DNA from: Hyphomicrobiales bacterium
Lineage (GTDB): Bacteria; Pseudomonadota; Alphaproteobacteria; Rhizobiales; Beijerinckiaceae
Assembly (NCBI GenBank): GCA_028290125.1
Contig: JAQGKM010000128.1
Span: 1 to 6,752 of the forward strand
Length of the DNA stretch: 6,752 nt
Reading direction: 5' to 3'
Every line of letters begins with the position of its first letter. Position 1 is the first letter of the stretch. The position numbers were made by a program, and so were the translations under genes. A model generated the notes under the pieces. The model did no database searches and was not told where the DNA came from. It saw nothing but the letters and a program-made list of their open reading frames with translations. This document shows positions 1 through 6,752 of this stretch, piece by piece.

Positions 1-1338
1 GTCGAGCGCGTGTCCTGGGCGGTGGTGGGCTATCTCGTCGCCGTCACCATCGCGGCCCCGGTCTACGGCTATCTCGGCGACATGTTCGGGCGCCGTCGCT
101 TCATGTTCGTGGCGCTCGGCCTCTACATGAGCGCGTCCATCCTCAGCGCCTTCGCGCCGTCCGTGCCGGTGCTGGCCTTCACGCGCTTCCTGCAGGGGCT
201 GGGCGGCGGTGGCCTGATGGCGCTGTCGCAGGCCTTGATCGGCGAGGCCGTGCCGCCCCGCCAACGCGGCCAGTTCCAGGGCTATCTCGCGGGCATCGCC
301 GTGTCGGCCAGCGCCTTCGGCCCGGTGGCCGGCGCCTTCATGACCGATCTGTTCGGCTGGCGCGCGGTGTTCCTCATGAACGTGCCGACCGGCATCGTCG
401 CGCTGCTGCTGACGCTGCGCCTGCAGGCGCGGCCCGGCAACCGGCAGGCGGGCTGGCATTTCGATTTCGCCGGCCTCGTCTTCTTCATCGGCGTCGTCGT
501 GCCGCTGCTGCTGGCGCTCGACCAGATCCGCGCCTTCGATGCGTCGCGCACGACGCTGATCGTCGGCATGCTCGGTTTCGCATCGGTCAGCTTCATTCTG
601 CTGATGCGGCAGGAATGGCGTATCGAGACGCCGCTTCTGCCGGTGCGCCTGCTGCGACAGTCTGCGATCTGGCGCGCCGACCTGATGGCGGTTTGCCATG
701 GCGCCACGCTGGTGTCGCTGGTGTCCTTCATGCCGATCTACCTGCGCGCCGTGCGGCAGGCGACGGCAGGCGACATATCCTTCATCCTGCTGTCGGTGAC
801 GGCGGGCATCGGCATCGGCTCGGTGATCACCGGGCGCATCGTCACCCGCACCGGCAAGACCATGATCTTCCCGTCGATCGGGCTGATGATCACGACCGTG
901 ACGCTCGTGGTCTTCTCGCTCTACGCCAACGATCTCAGCCTTCGACAGCTCGCCCTTCTGCTGGTCGTGAATTCACTGACCATGGGCTCGGTGATGGGCG
1001 TCGCGCAGGTGACGGTGCAGACAGCGGCGGGTCCGCGCGCGCTCGGGCAGGCGGCGAGTTCGGTGCAATTGTCGCGCTCGGTCGGCGCCTCGCTCGGCAC
1101 CGCGACCATCGGCACGGTGCTGTTCGCCACGCTCGCCTGGCGCGATCCGGAGGCCGCCCGGCTGTTCGGTTCGATCTTGCAGAACGGGCATGCGGCGCTC
1201 GAAGTGCTGGCGCCCGACCGTCGCGTCATCGCCTCGCAGGAGGTCGCCTTCGCGTTCAGCGCCGCCTTCATGACGCTGGCGCTCTTCACCACCGTCGGAT
1301 CGCTCCTGGCGTGGAGCAATCCGATGCGGCGGGTGTGA
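1..1338 (+). CDS. MFS transporter, DHA2-like exporter family (5' truncated)
   Basis: Inner-membrane secondary transporter of the major facilitator superfamily, probably a proton-driven efflux pump of the 14-helix DHA2 type; the substrate cannot be told. The frame is open from base 1, so the GTG at 10 is an internal Val codon, not a convincing start. The visible protein opens inside what is normally helix 2 (VSWAVVGYLVA), so helix 1 and about 40-60 residues lie outside the window. Seen in the sequence: MFS motif A GYLGDMFGRRR in the loop after that helix, the FLQGLGGGGLM stretch of helix 4, a motif-C-like GPVAGAF (second Gly of the usual GPxxGG is Ala here), then WRAVFLMNVPTG, which is typical of DHA2 members, followed by further hydrophobic segments to the C terminus (SLLAWSNPMRRV). 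About 445 residues are present against roughly 480-530 for the family. It ends 3 bases before the stop of the convergent stress-protein gene. MFS membership is sure; export direction is inferred. Confidence 0.93.
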   Translation, partial: VERVSWAVVGYLVAVTIAAPVYGYLGDMFGRRRFMFVALGLYMSASILSAFAPSVPVLAFTRFLQGLGGGGLMALSQALIGEAVPPRQRGQFQGYLAGIAVSASAFGPVAGAFMTDLFGWRAVFLMNVPTGIVALLLTLRLQARPGNRQAGWHFDFAGLVFFIGVVVPLLLALDQIRAFDASRTTLIVGMLGFASVSFILLMRQEWRIETPLLPVRLLRQSAIWRADLMAVCHGATLVSLVSFMPIYLRAVRQATAGDISFILLSVTAGIGIGSVITGRIVTRTGKTMIFPSIGLMITTVTLVVFSLYANDLSLRQLALLLVVNSLTMGSVMGVAQVTVQTAAGPRALGQAASSVQLSRSVGASLGTATIGTVLFATLAWRDPEAARLFGSILQNGHAALEVLAPDRRVIASQEVAFAFSAAFMTLALFTTVGSLLAWSNPMRRV

Positions 1339-1341
1339 GCC

Positions 1342-2175
1342 CTAGCTCGTCATGAACACCGGCACGGTGGCGTAGTTCAAGAGGTGGCTGGTCGCGCCGC
1401 CGAAGAACATCTGGCGCAGGCGGCTTTGGGTATAGGCGCCCTTGATGATGAGGTCAGCGCCCAGCGCCTCCGCGCCACGCAGGATCGCCTCGCCGCTGTT
1501 GCGGTGCTTGGCGTTGCGCAGGATGAATTCCGCCGGCGCGCCGTGGTGGCGCAGCATTTCGGCGAACAATTCGCCAGACGGGCCGTCCGAGCGGAATTCC
1601 TCGACCGTCATCACCACGACCTTCTCGGCCTTGCGCAGGATCGGCAACGCCATGGCGCTCGCCCGCGCCGTCTCCATGCTCTGGTTCCAGGCGATCACGA
1701 CGGTGTCGCCCATCTTGGTCGGCGCGACCGGGGGCGCGAGCAGGATCGGCCGGCCGCTCTCGAACAGCACGGTCTCGGCCGTCGCCATGCGCGGATCGCC
1801 GCGCTCGCCACCCGGGCGGCCGAGCACGGTGCAGTCGAAAATGCGGGCGTAGGACCCGATCTGGCTGTCGCCGAACGAGCGCTCGCCCGTCCAGCCGAAG
1901 GCGGGCGTGTGCCCGTCGGCGCCGCGCTCCGTGATGTTGGCGGCGCGCATGAAGGCCTCGAAGCGCCGGTGCGCCTCATCCGCCATCTCCTTCCAGGTGT
2001 TCTGGTCGGTGACGGTCCAGCTGACCGGCATGTCGAAGGCGACGAGGTCGGGCAGGTCGGGCCCGAGCGGCATGCCCTCGACATAGGAGTCGAAACGCTG
2101 CGCCAGCAGCAGCGCCGTCTGCAGAACCGAATCGACCGACGAATGGGTTTCGATCGGAACCAGTATGTTCTTCAT
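1342..2175 (-). CDS. Universal stress protein, tandem UspA-domain type
   Basis: Cytoplasmic stress protein of 277 residues, about twice a single Usp domain, as in other two-domain alphaproteobacterial Usp proteins. Domain 1 covers about residues 1-149 (MKNILVPIE strand at the start, GRPILLAPP strand at its end). Domain 2 covers about 155-277, starting at DTVVIAWNQS and ending with the usual VPVFMTS strand. Near the C terminus, residues 246-262 (GAYTQSRLRQMFFGGAT) match the Usp nucleotide-loop signature G-x2-G-x9-G-[ST], except that the second Gly is Thr249. The corresponding loop in domain 1 (around residues 119-136) is degenerate. Family members bind ATP or act in stress survival; the exact role here is unknown. 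ATG start at 2173-2175 begins the first Usp strand directly, so it is preferred although its Shine-Dalgarno sequence is weak. Divergent from the sensor kinase gene, convergent with the transporter. Confidence 0.93.
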   Translation of the reverse strand: MKNILVPIETHSSVDSVLQTALLLAQRFDSYVEGMPLGPDLPDLVAFDMPVSWTVTDQNTWKEMADEAHRRFEAFMRAANITERGADGHTPAFGWTGERSFGDSQIGSYARIFDCTVLGRPGGERGDPRMATAETVLFESGRPILLAPPVAPTKMGDTVVIAWNQSMETARASAMALPILRKAEKVVVMTVEEFRSDGPSGELFAEMLRHHGAPAEFILRNAKHRNSGEAILRGAEALGADLIIKGAYTQSRLRQMFFGGATSHLLNYATVPVFMTS

Positions 2176-2255
2176 GTGAACCGGACCCCGGGGCTCGTTT
2201 TCTCCGACGGGAGCATGACAGAAAGCGGAGCTGGCGAACAGGCTTCCGTCGCCCC

Positions 2256-2321
2256 CCGGGCGTTCGCTTGAATTGGCCGTTAACTGCGGGCGCGGTGAAT
2301 ATGGACCGAACCGGGCGTTCG
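2256..2321. repeat. Repeated 11-mer CCGGGCGTTCG, second copy within a palindrome
   Basis: Two identical copies at 2256-2266 and 2311-2321 on the same strand, start-to-start distance 55 bases. The second copy overlaps an inverted repeat, CGAAC at 2307-2311 and GTTCG at 2317-2321 with a 5-base spacer. The sequence is observed directly; a role as an operator for the usp/kinase divergent promoters is inference. In such a GC-rich genome an 11-base repeat could be chance. Confidence 0.4.
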
Positions 2322-2350
2322 TGCGTTACAGCCTCGACACCCGAGTCTCT

Positions 2351-2358
2351 GGACAGGA
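2351..2358 (+). promoter_or_regulatory. Ribosome binding site deciding the kinase start
   Basis: GGACAGGA ends 4 bases before the ATG at 2363. It favours this ATG over the in-frame TTG at 2273 and GTG at 2321, neither of which has a visible Shine-Dalgarno sequence; the residues they would add match no PAS or kinase feature. Confidence 0.6.
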
Positions 2359-2362
2359 CTGC

Positions 2363-3331
2363 ATGCCAATTTCGCCGCTGCATAACAAGGATGTGGAGGC
2401 TTTTGCCGATCATTCGCCCGTGATGATGTGGAGCGCGGACTCCACGGGTTCGCGCGAATGGTTCAACCGCACCTGGCTGACGTTCCGCGGCAGGACGCCC
2501 GAGCTGGAGCGTGGCTATGGCTGGACGGAAGGCATCCACGACGATGATCGCGCCCATGCGCTGGACGTGCTGCGCGAGGCCCATCGCCGGCGTGTACCCT
2601 ACGAGGTCGAGTACCGTTTGCGTCGTCACGACGGCACGTTCCGCTGGGTGCTCTCGCGTGGAAATCCCTATGATCTCGATGGCGATTTCGCCGGCTATTT
2701 CGGCTCCTGCTTCGACATCACCGACCATCGCGCCAATGAGGAGAAGCTCGGCGACGCGCTGATCGAGCGCGAAGCGCTCTTGCGGGAAGTGCACCATCGG
2801 GTCAAAAATAATCTCCAGACACTGATGGCGCTGATGCGTTTCATGCGCCGTTCGGCATCCGAAGAAGGGCGCGAGGTTCTCGACGTGCTCAACCTGCGGT
2901 TGGTCACCATGGCGCTGGTGCAGAAACACCTGCACGCCGCCGACACCATCACGGAAGTCTCGGCGACCGGCATGCTCGGGGCGATCCTGCCGGAGCTGAC
3001 CGACATGGGGCTCGGTATCCGGCTCGACCTTCAGGACACGGACGACGACCTGATCCTGCCCGGGCAGGCGACCGCCTATCTCGGTCTGGCGATCAGCGAG
3101 GCTATCCTCCTCTTCTCGCAGGGCGGCAGCACGGTCTGCCATATCTCGTTCGAGGAGGAGGACGGATCGAAGTCGATCGTGATGGCCGGAGAAGGCGGCG
3201 CGCTCGACGATTCGCAGGTGCTGCTCGGGCAACGTCTCGTGCGCCAATATGCACGCGGCGCGGGCGCCATCGTCGACATCGCCCGCAACGAGACAGGCCC
3301 ACGCCTGCGGCTGACATTCCCGAAGCCATGA
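2363..3331 (+). CDS. Soluble PAS-HisKA_2 sensor histidine kinase, degenerate ATPase domain
   Basis: Cytoplasmic sensor of 322 residues from the ATG at 2363; no membrane segment or signal peptide. Residues about 12-128 form a PAS_3-type fold (FNRTWLTFRGR at 34-44, GWTEGIHDDDR at 53-63, YRLRRHDGTFRWVLSRG at 84-100, GYFGSCFDIT at 111-120). No LOV photosensor cysteine motif is seen. Residues about 134-192 are the HisKA_2 dimerisation/phospho-acceptor domain with LLREVHHRVKNNLQ; His145 is the expected phosphorylated residue. The C-terminal third (about 200-322) aligns by shape to the HATPase domain but lacks key residues: the N-box NELxxNA is ISEAILL (Ser245, Leu250), and the G1 DDGxG is AGEGG (275-279). 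The G2-like LLGQRLVRQ and final RLRLTFP strand remain, so this is substitution, not a frameshift. It may be a pseudokinase or phosphotransferase. No response regulator is adjacent. The stop overlaps the vsr start (ATGA). Confidence 0.92.
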   Translation: MPISPLHNKDVEAFADHSPVMMWSADSTGSREWFNRTWLTFRGRTPELERGYGWTEGIHDDDRAHALDVLREAHRRRVPYEVEYRLRRHDGTFRWVLSRGNPYDLDGDFAGYFGSCFDITDHRANEEKLGDALIEREALLREVHHRVKNNLQTLMALMRFMRRSASEEGREVLDVLNLRLVTMALVQKHLHAADTITEVSATGMLGAILPELTDMGLGIRLDLQDTDDDLILPGQATAYLGLAISEAILLFSQGGSTVCHISFEEEDGSKSIVMAGEGGALDDSQVLLGQRLVRQYARGAGAIVDIARNETGPRLRLTFPKP

Positions 3332-3718
3332 CGACCGCGCCTGAGCGTTCGGCGATCATGCGCGCCGTGCGCGGCGCCGGCACGAAGCCGGAACTCCTCG
3401 TGCGAAAACTCGCGCGCGCGATCCGGCCCGGCTATCGACTCAACCGACGTGACATTCCCGGTTCTCCCGATCTCGCCTACATGGGCGCAAGACTCGCGGT
3501 GTTCGTGCACGGCTGCTTCTGGCACGGCCACGACTGCAAGCGCGGCGCGCGCACGCCGAAGGACAATCGAGATTACTGGGTCGCCAAGATCGCGCGCAAC
3601 AAGGCGCGCGACGAAAAAGCCCTCGCGACACTGAGTGGCGAGGGCTGGAAGACGATCGTGCTCTGGGAATGCGAGCTGAAGGACGAAGCCGCTGTGCGGC
3701 AGCGACTTTCGGCCTTCC

Positions 3719-3735
<17 letters not shown>
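3328..3735 (+). CDS. vsr: Very short patch repair (Vsr) DNA mismatch endonuclease
   Basis: Strand-specific endonuclease that in known members nicks 5' of the T in T:G mismatches left by deamination of 5-methylcytosine. The protein has 135 residues, close to family length (E. coli Vsr about 156, longer at the C terminus). Family residues seen: Glu22, catalytic Asp48 in GSPDLAY, and the block VHGCFWHGHDC at 60-70. This block carries the zinc-type ligands Cys63, His68 and Cys70, the catalytic-type His66 and the DNA-wedge Phe64-Trp65. The fourth zinc-type ligand Cys115 is in VLWEC (111-115), and Trp84 matches the third wedge aromatic. All core residues are intact, so it should be active. ATG 3328-3330 overlaps the kinase stop (ATGA), implying translational coupling. 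No cytosine-C5 methyltransferase lies beside it, unlike dcm-vsr in E. coli. Its last 17 bases overlap the lepA 3' end on the other strand. Confidence 0.94.
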
Positions 3736-5524
<1,789 letters not shown>

Positions 5525-5603
5525 GATCCGGAGATAGCAGGGGCGGGCCGGAAAACCAAGGCGCGGACTTCAGCTTTGTCGGGCGATGGTCAGGCCTGTG
5601 CGC

Positions 5604-5942
5604 CTATGCCGCCTCGGGGCCCGTGCGGCTTTCGTGCTTCGCCTCGTCCCGGGCCTTCGCGTGCAACTCGATGGACAGCGCCTGCAGCACCTTCATCACC
5701 GTGGCGAAGCTCGGATTGCCGTCTTCCGACAGGGCCTTGTAGAGGCTCTCGCGCGACAGCCCGGTCTCGCGCGCAATCTCGGTCATGCCGCGCGCGCGGG
5801 CGAGCGCCCCGACAGTTTCGGGAAGCAGACTGTAATCGCCCGATGCGGCCGCCTCTTCAAGCACCGTGTCGAGAAAATGAGCCATGTCGGCGCTGCCGCG
5901 GAAGGTGGCTGCCAAATCCCACTTGGAAAGCTCGACGCTCAT
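5604..5942 (-). CDS. HigA-like antitoxin, addiction-module antidote protein family
   Basis: Antitoxin of 112 residues that should neutralise the preceding toxin and, as is usual for such proteins, bind the module's own promoter. Residues 5-35 (LSKWDLAATFRGSADMAHFLDTVLEEA) match the N-terminal part of the family known as putative addiction module antidote proteins. A helix-turn-helix follows at about 52-71 (GMTEIARETGLSRESLYKAL), then SEDGNPSFATVMKVLQALSIEL, the usual continuation of the HTH fold. The last 15-18 residues are polar and probably disordered. The ATG at 5940-5942 lies 2 bases after the toxin stop. The ribosome site GAAGGA is embedded in the last toxin codons (5951-5956) with 8-base spacing, which indicates translational coupling. 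The toxin-first order is characteristic of HigBA-type systems. Confidence 0.93.
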   Translation of the reverse strand: MSVELSKWDLAATFRGSADMAHFLDTVLEEAAASGDYSLLPETVGALARARGMTEIARETGLSRESLYKALSEDGNPSFATVMKVLQALSIELHAKARDEAKHESRTGPEAA

Positions 5943-5944
5943 TC

Positions 5945-6244
5945 CTACCGTCCTTCGATCTCACGCTTCAGGGTGATCGCCTGCCGGATATCGGCCGTCT
6001 GAGAACTCTTGTCGCCGCCGGCCAGCAGCAAGATAACTTCGTCGCCGCGTCTGCAGAAATATAGGCGGTAGCCCCGTCCGAAATGTAGCCGCGTTTCGGA
6101 AACGCCTTCGCCGACCGGCTTCACGTCGCCAAAATTGCCGTGCCCAAACCGAAGCAGTTGCATTCGGACCCGGGTATAGGCGCTCTGGTCACGCAAGCCT
6201 TCCAGCCAACGCTTGAAGACGGATGTCTGCTCGACTGAAAACAA
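5945..6244 (-). CDS. RelE/HigB-like toxin, addiction-module killer protein family (TTG start)
   Basis: Small basic protein of 99 residues of the RelE/ParE superfamily branch annotated as putative addiction module killer protein (phage Gp49-like). In this superfamily such toxins are usually ribosome-dependent mRNA interferases; that activity is inferred. Family hallmarks seen: FKRWLEGLRD near 10-19, GNFGDVKPVGEGVSETRLHFG at 36-56 and GYRLYFCRRGDEVILLLAGGDKSSQ at 58-82, then IRQAITLKREI. The start is TTG at 6242-6244: an in-frame TAG occurs only 6 codons upstream, no other start precedes the conserved core, and AGGA at 6251-6254 sits 6 bases before it. The rare start may keep toxin synthesis low relative to the ATG-started antitoxin. 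It lies 38 bases downstream of hrcA on the same strand. By eye the gene is less GC-rich than its neighbours, which fits horizontal acquisition. Confidence 0.93.
   Translation of the reverse strand: MFSVEQTSVFKRWLEGLRDQSAYTRVRMQLLRFGHGNFGDVKPVGEGVSETRLHFGRGYRLYFCRRGDEVILLLAGGDKSSQTADIRQAITLKREIEGR
5951..5956 (-). promoter_or_regulatory. Antitoxin ribosome binding site inside the toxin 3' end
   Basis: GAAGGA on the minus strand, 8 bases before the antitoxin ATG, formed by the toxin's penultimate Glu-Gly codons. Ribosomes finishing the toxin would expose or re-use it, coupling antitoxin to toxin translation. Confidence 0.6.
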
Positions 6245-6290
6245 ATCGTATCCTATAAACTACAAAAATCAATCTCTGAAAATCAACGCC
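6245..6290 (-). promoter_or_regulatory. AT-rich leader/promoter candidate of the toxin-antitoxin pair
   Basis: About 43 bases (6241-6283) with roughly a quarter G+C, sharply below the surroundings, covering the hrcA stop and the toxin leader. Minus-strand TTGATT at 6281-6286 with TGTAGT at 6259-6264 (16-base spacing) is a possible weak sigma-70 promoter, but it would start transcription almost at the ribosome site AGGA (6251-6254), so it is uncertain. The 8-mer TTGATTTT occurs twice on the minus strand (plus coordinates 6279-6286 and 6265-6272), 14 bases apart, a possible autoregulatory operator of the HigA-like antitoxin. Promoter function is inferred from composition and context. Confidence 0.4.
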
Positions 6291-6752
6291 CCTGCACGAC
6301 CCGCCCAACAACCTTCGCCGTGTAATCCACCATCGGGACGATCCGCGCATAGTTCAGTCGCGTCGGGCCGATCACGCCGAGCACGCCGACGATGCGCTGG
6401 GCGCTGTCGCGGAAGGGGGCGGCGATCATCGAGGAGCCCGACAGCGAGAACAGCTTGTTCTCTGAGCCGATGAAGATCCGCACGCCCTCGCCGGTCTCGG
6501 CGCGCGACAGCAGGTCGATCACATCCTTCTTGGTTTCGAGATCGGCGAACAGCAGGCGGATGCGCTCCAGATCCTCGACCGCCCGCAGGTCGTCGAGCAG
6601 GTTCGCCTGGCCACGCACGATCAATTGCTGGCTGTCGCCCTTGAGGCCCGCCCAGCTCGCCAGCCCGGCGTCGACCAGCCGGGCCGTAAGTTCGCCGAGT
6701 TCGGCTTCCGCCGCGCTGCGCGCGCCCTCGATCTCGTCGCGGACTTCGGTCA
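6283..6752 (-). CDS. hrcA: Heat-inducible transcription repressor HrcA (5' truncated, C-terminal part)
   Basis: Repressor that in known members binds CIRCE elements before groESL and sometimes dnaK operons, with activity tuned by GroEL. The frame is open to the window end, so about 155 C-terminal residues are visible out of about 350; the N-terminal winged-helix DNA-binding domain is outside. TTG at 6622-6624 is internal, because the frame continues upstream with clear HrcA sequence (ELTARLVDAGLASW, then QQLIVRGQANLLDD). Diagnostic motifs are VRIFIGSENKLFSLSGSS followed by VVGVLGVIGPTRLNYARIVPMVDYTAKVVGRV, the conserved HrcA C terminus. Its TGA at 6283-6285 lies inside the AT-rich TA leader. 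hrcA is commonly followed by grpE; here a toxin-antitoxin pair and then lepA follow instead. No CIRCE inverted repeat is present in the window. Confidence 0.96.
   Translation of the reverse strand, partial: TEVRDEIEGARSAAEAELGELTARLVDAGLASWAGLKGDSQQLIVRGQANLLDDLRAVEDLERIRLLFADLETKKDVIDLLSRAETGEGVRIFIGSENKLFSLSGSSMIAAPFRDSAQRIVGVLGVIGPTRLNYARIVPMVDYTAKVVGRVVQGR

Larger units (their letters stand above)
2176..2362. promoter_or_regulatory. Divergent intergenic region between usp and sensor kinase genes
   Basis: 187 bases between two diverging start codons, so it should hold promoters in both directions. On the plus strand a weak sigma-70-like pair can be drawn: TTGGCC at 2273-2278 and GAATAT at 2297-2302 with 18 bases between; both elements are imperfect. 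No convincing promoter was found toward the stress-protein gene. The 11-mer CCGGGCGTTCG occurs at 2256-2266 and again at 2311-2321, and the second copy is part of a palindrome CGAAC-N5-GTTCG at 2307-2321. A further perfect palindrome CCCCGGGG lies near 2186-2193. These are candidate regulator sites, not identified ones. No canonical alphaproteobacterial general-stress (EcfG-type GGAAC...CGTT) promoter was found with correct spacing. Confidence 0.4.

Noticed and set aside
1336..1350. Possible bidirectional terminator GAGC-CCTA-GCTC between the transporter and usp stops
   Set aside because: The stem is only four base pairs with no T-run in either direction; too weak to call.
615..1355. A 246-codon plus-strand frame inside the transporter gene
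   Set aside because: Out-of-frame shadow, rich in Arg/Ala/Gly/His, with no hydrophobic helices; the MFS frame explains this DNA.
2156..2230. Possible general-stress (EcfG-type) promoters near the usp start, such as GGAAC at 2156-2160 or a minus-strand GGAAG with CTTT 17 bases on
   Set aside because: The first has no CGTT at the right spacing and lies inside usp; the second has a mismatch in each element. Not better than chance.
1384..2271. A 295-codon plus-strand frame antisense to the stress protein gene
   Set aside because: The composition (Arg/Ala/His rich) is that of a GC-bias shadow, and the minus-strand Usp is clearly the real gene.
1976..3247. A 423-codon minus-strand frame covering the kinase gene and running into the usp gene
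   Set aside because: Antisense to a recognisable PAS-HisKA_2 kinase; no domain is recognisable in its translation, and it would also span the divergent promoter region.
5525..5603. lepA promoter such as minus-strand TTGGTT with TATCTC
   Set aside because: The -10 match is poor and the implied start is only a few bases from the ATG; no reliable promoter or terminator can be called in these 79 bases.
5608..5629. Inverted repeat GCCGC...GCGGC in the antitoxin 3' end as a terminator
   Set aside because: Five base pairs with a 12-base loop, inside coding sequence and without a T-run; common by chance at this GC content.
6245..6752. CIRCE element (TTAGCACTC-N9-GAGTGCTAA) as an HrcA target
   Set aside because: No match near hrcA or elsewhere in the window; the hrcA promoter itself lies outside.

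Overview
The window is a compact, GC-rich (roughly 60-65% by eye) chromosomal segment of the kind found in an alphaproteobacterium, most likely Hyphomicrobiales/Rhizobiales. That placement rests on the style of LepA and HrcA, the PAS-HisKA_2 sensor kinase and the tandem-domain Usp; it is an inference from protein character, not from a database search. Nothing resembling an insertion sequence, prophage, CRISPR array, tRNA or rRNA is visible.

Layout. (1) 1-1338, plus strand: the 3' part of a DHA2-type major facilitator drug/solute exporter, cut by the window start. (2) 1342-2175, minus strand: a two-domain universal stress protein, tail to tail with the transporter (3 bases between stops). (3) 2176-2362: a 187-base divergent regulatory region containing a repeated 11-mer and a small palindrome. 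(4) 2363-3331, plus strand: a soluble PAS-HisKA_2 sensor histidine kinase whose ATP-binding domain looks degenerate. It overlaps by 4 bases (ATGA) with (5) 3328-3735, plus strand: a Vsr-type very-short-patch-repair endonuclease that has no cytosine methyltransferase beside it. (6) 3719-5524, minus strand: lepA (EF-4), whose 3' end overlaps vsr antisense by 17 bases. (7) 5604-6244, minus strand: a type II toxin-antitoxin pair of the HigB/HigA-like addiction-module family, toxin gene first. (8) 6283-6752, minus strand: the C-terminal part of hrcA, the heat-shock repressor, cut by the window end.

How the genes relate. The minus-strand block hrcA - toxin - antitoxin - lepA is co-oriented with short gaps (38, 2 and 79 bases). 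The TA pair sits immediately downstream of the heat-shock regulator, where grpE is often found, and it has its own AT-rich leader, so it looks like an insertion into a housekeeping neighbourhood. The kinase and vsr are probably cotranscribed and translationally coupled. The kinase is divergent from the stress protein gene, so the intergenic region may serve both. Housekeeping functions (translation quality, protein folding regulation) thus surround an accessory-looking middle part (stress protein, orphan kinase, orphan Vsr, TA).

The most notable observations are the kinase with an intact phospho-acceptor histidine but missing ATP-binding residues, its coupling to a DNA repair nuclease, and the TA pair with a TTG-initiated toxin and a pair of 8-base repeats over its leader. 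No clearly new multi-gene system can be claimed from this sequence.
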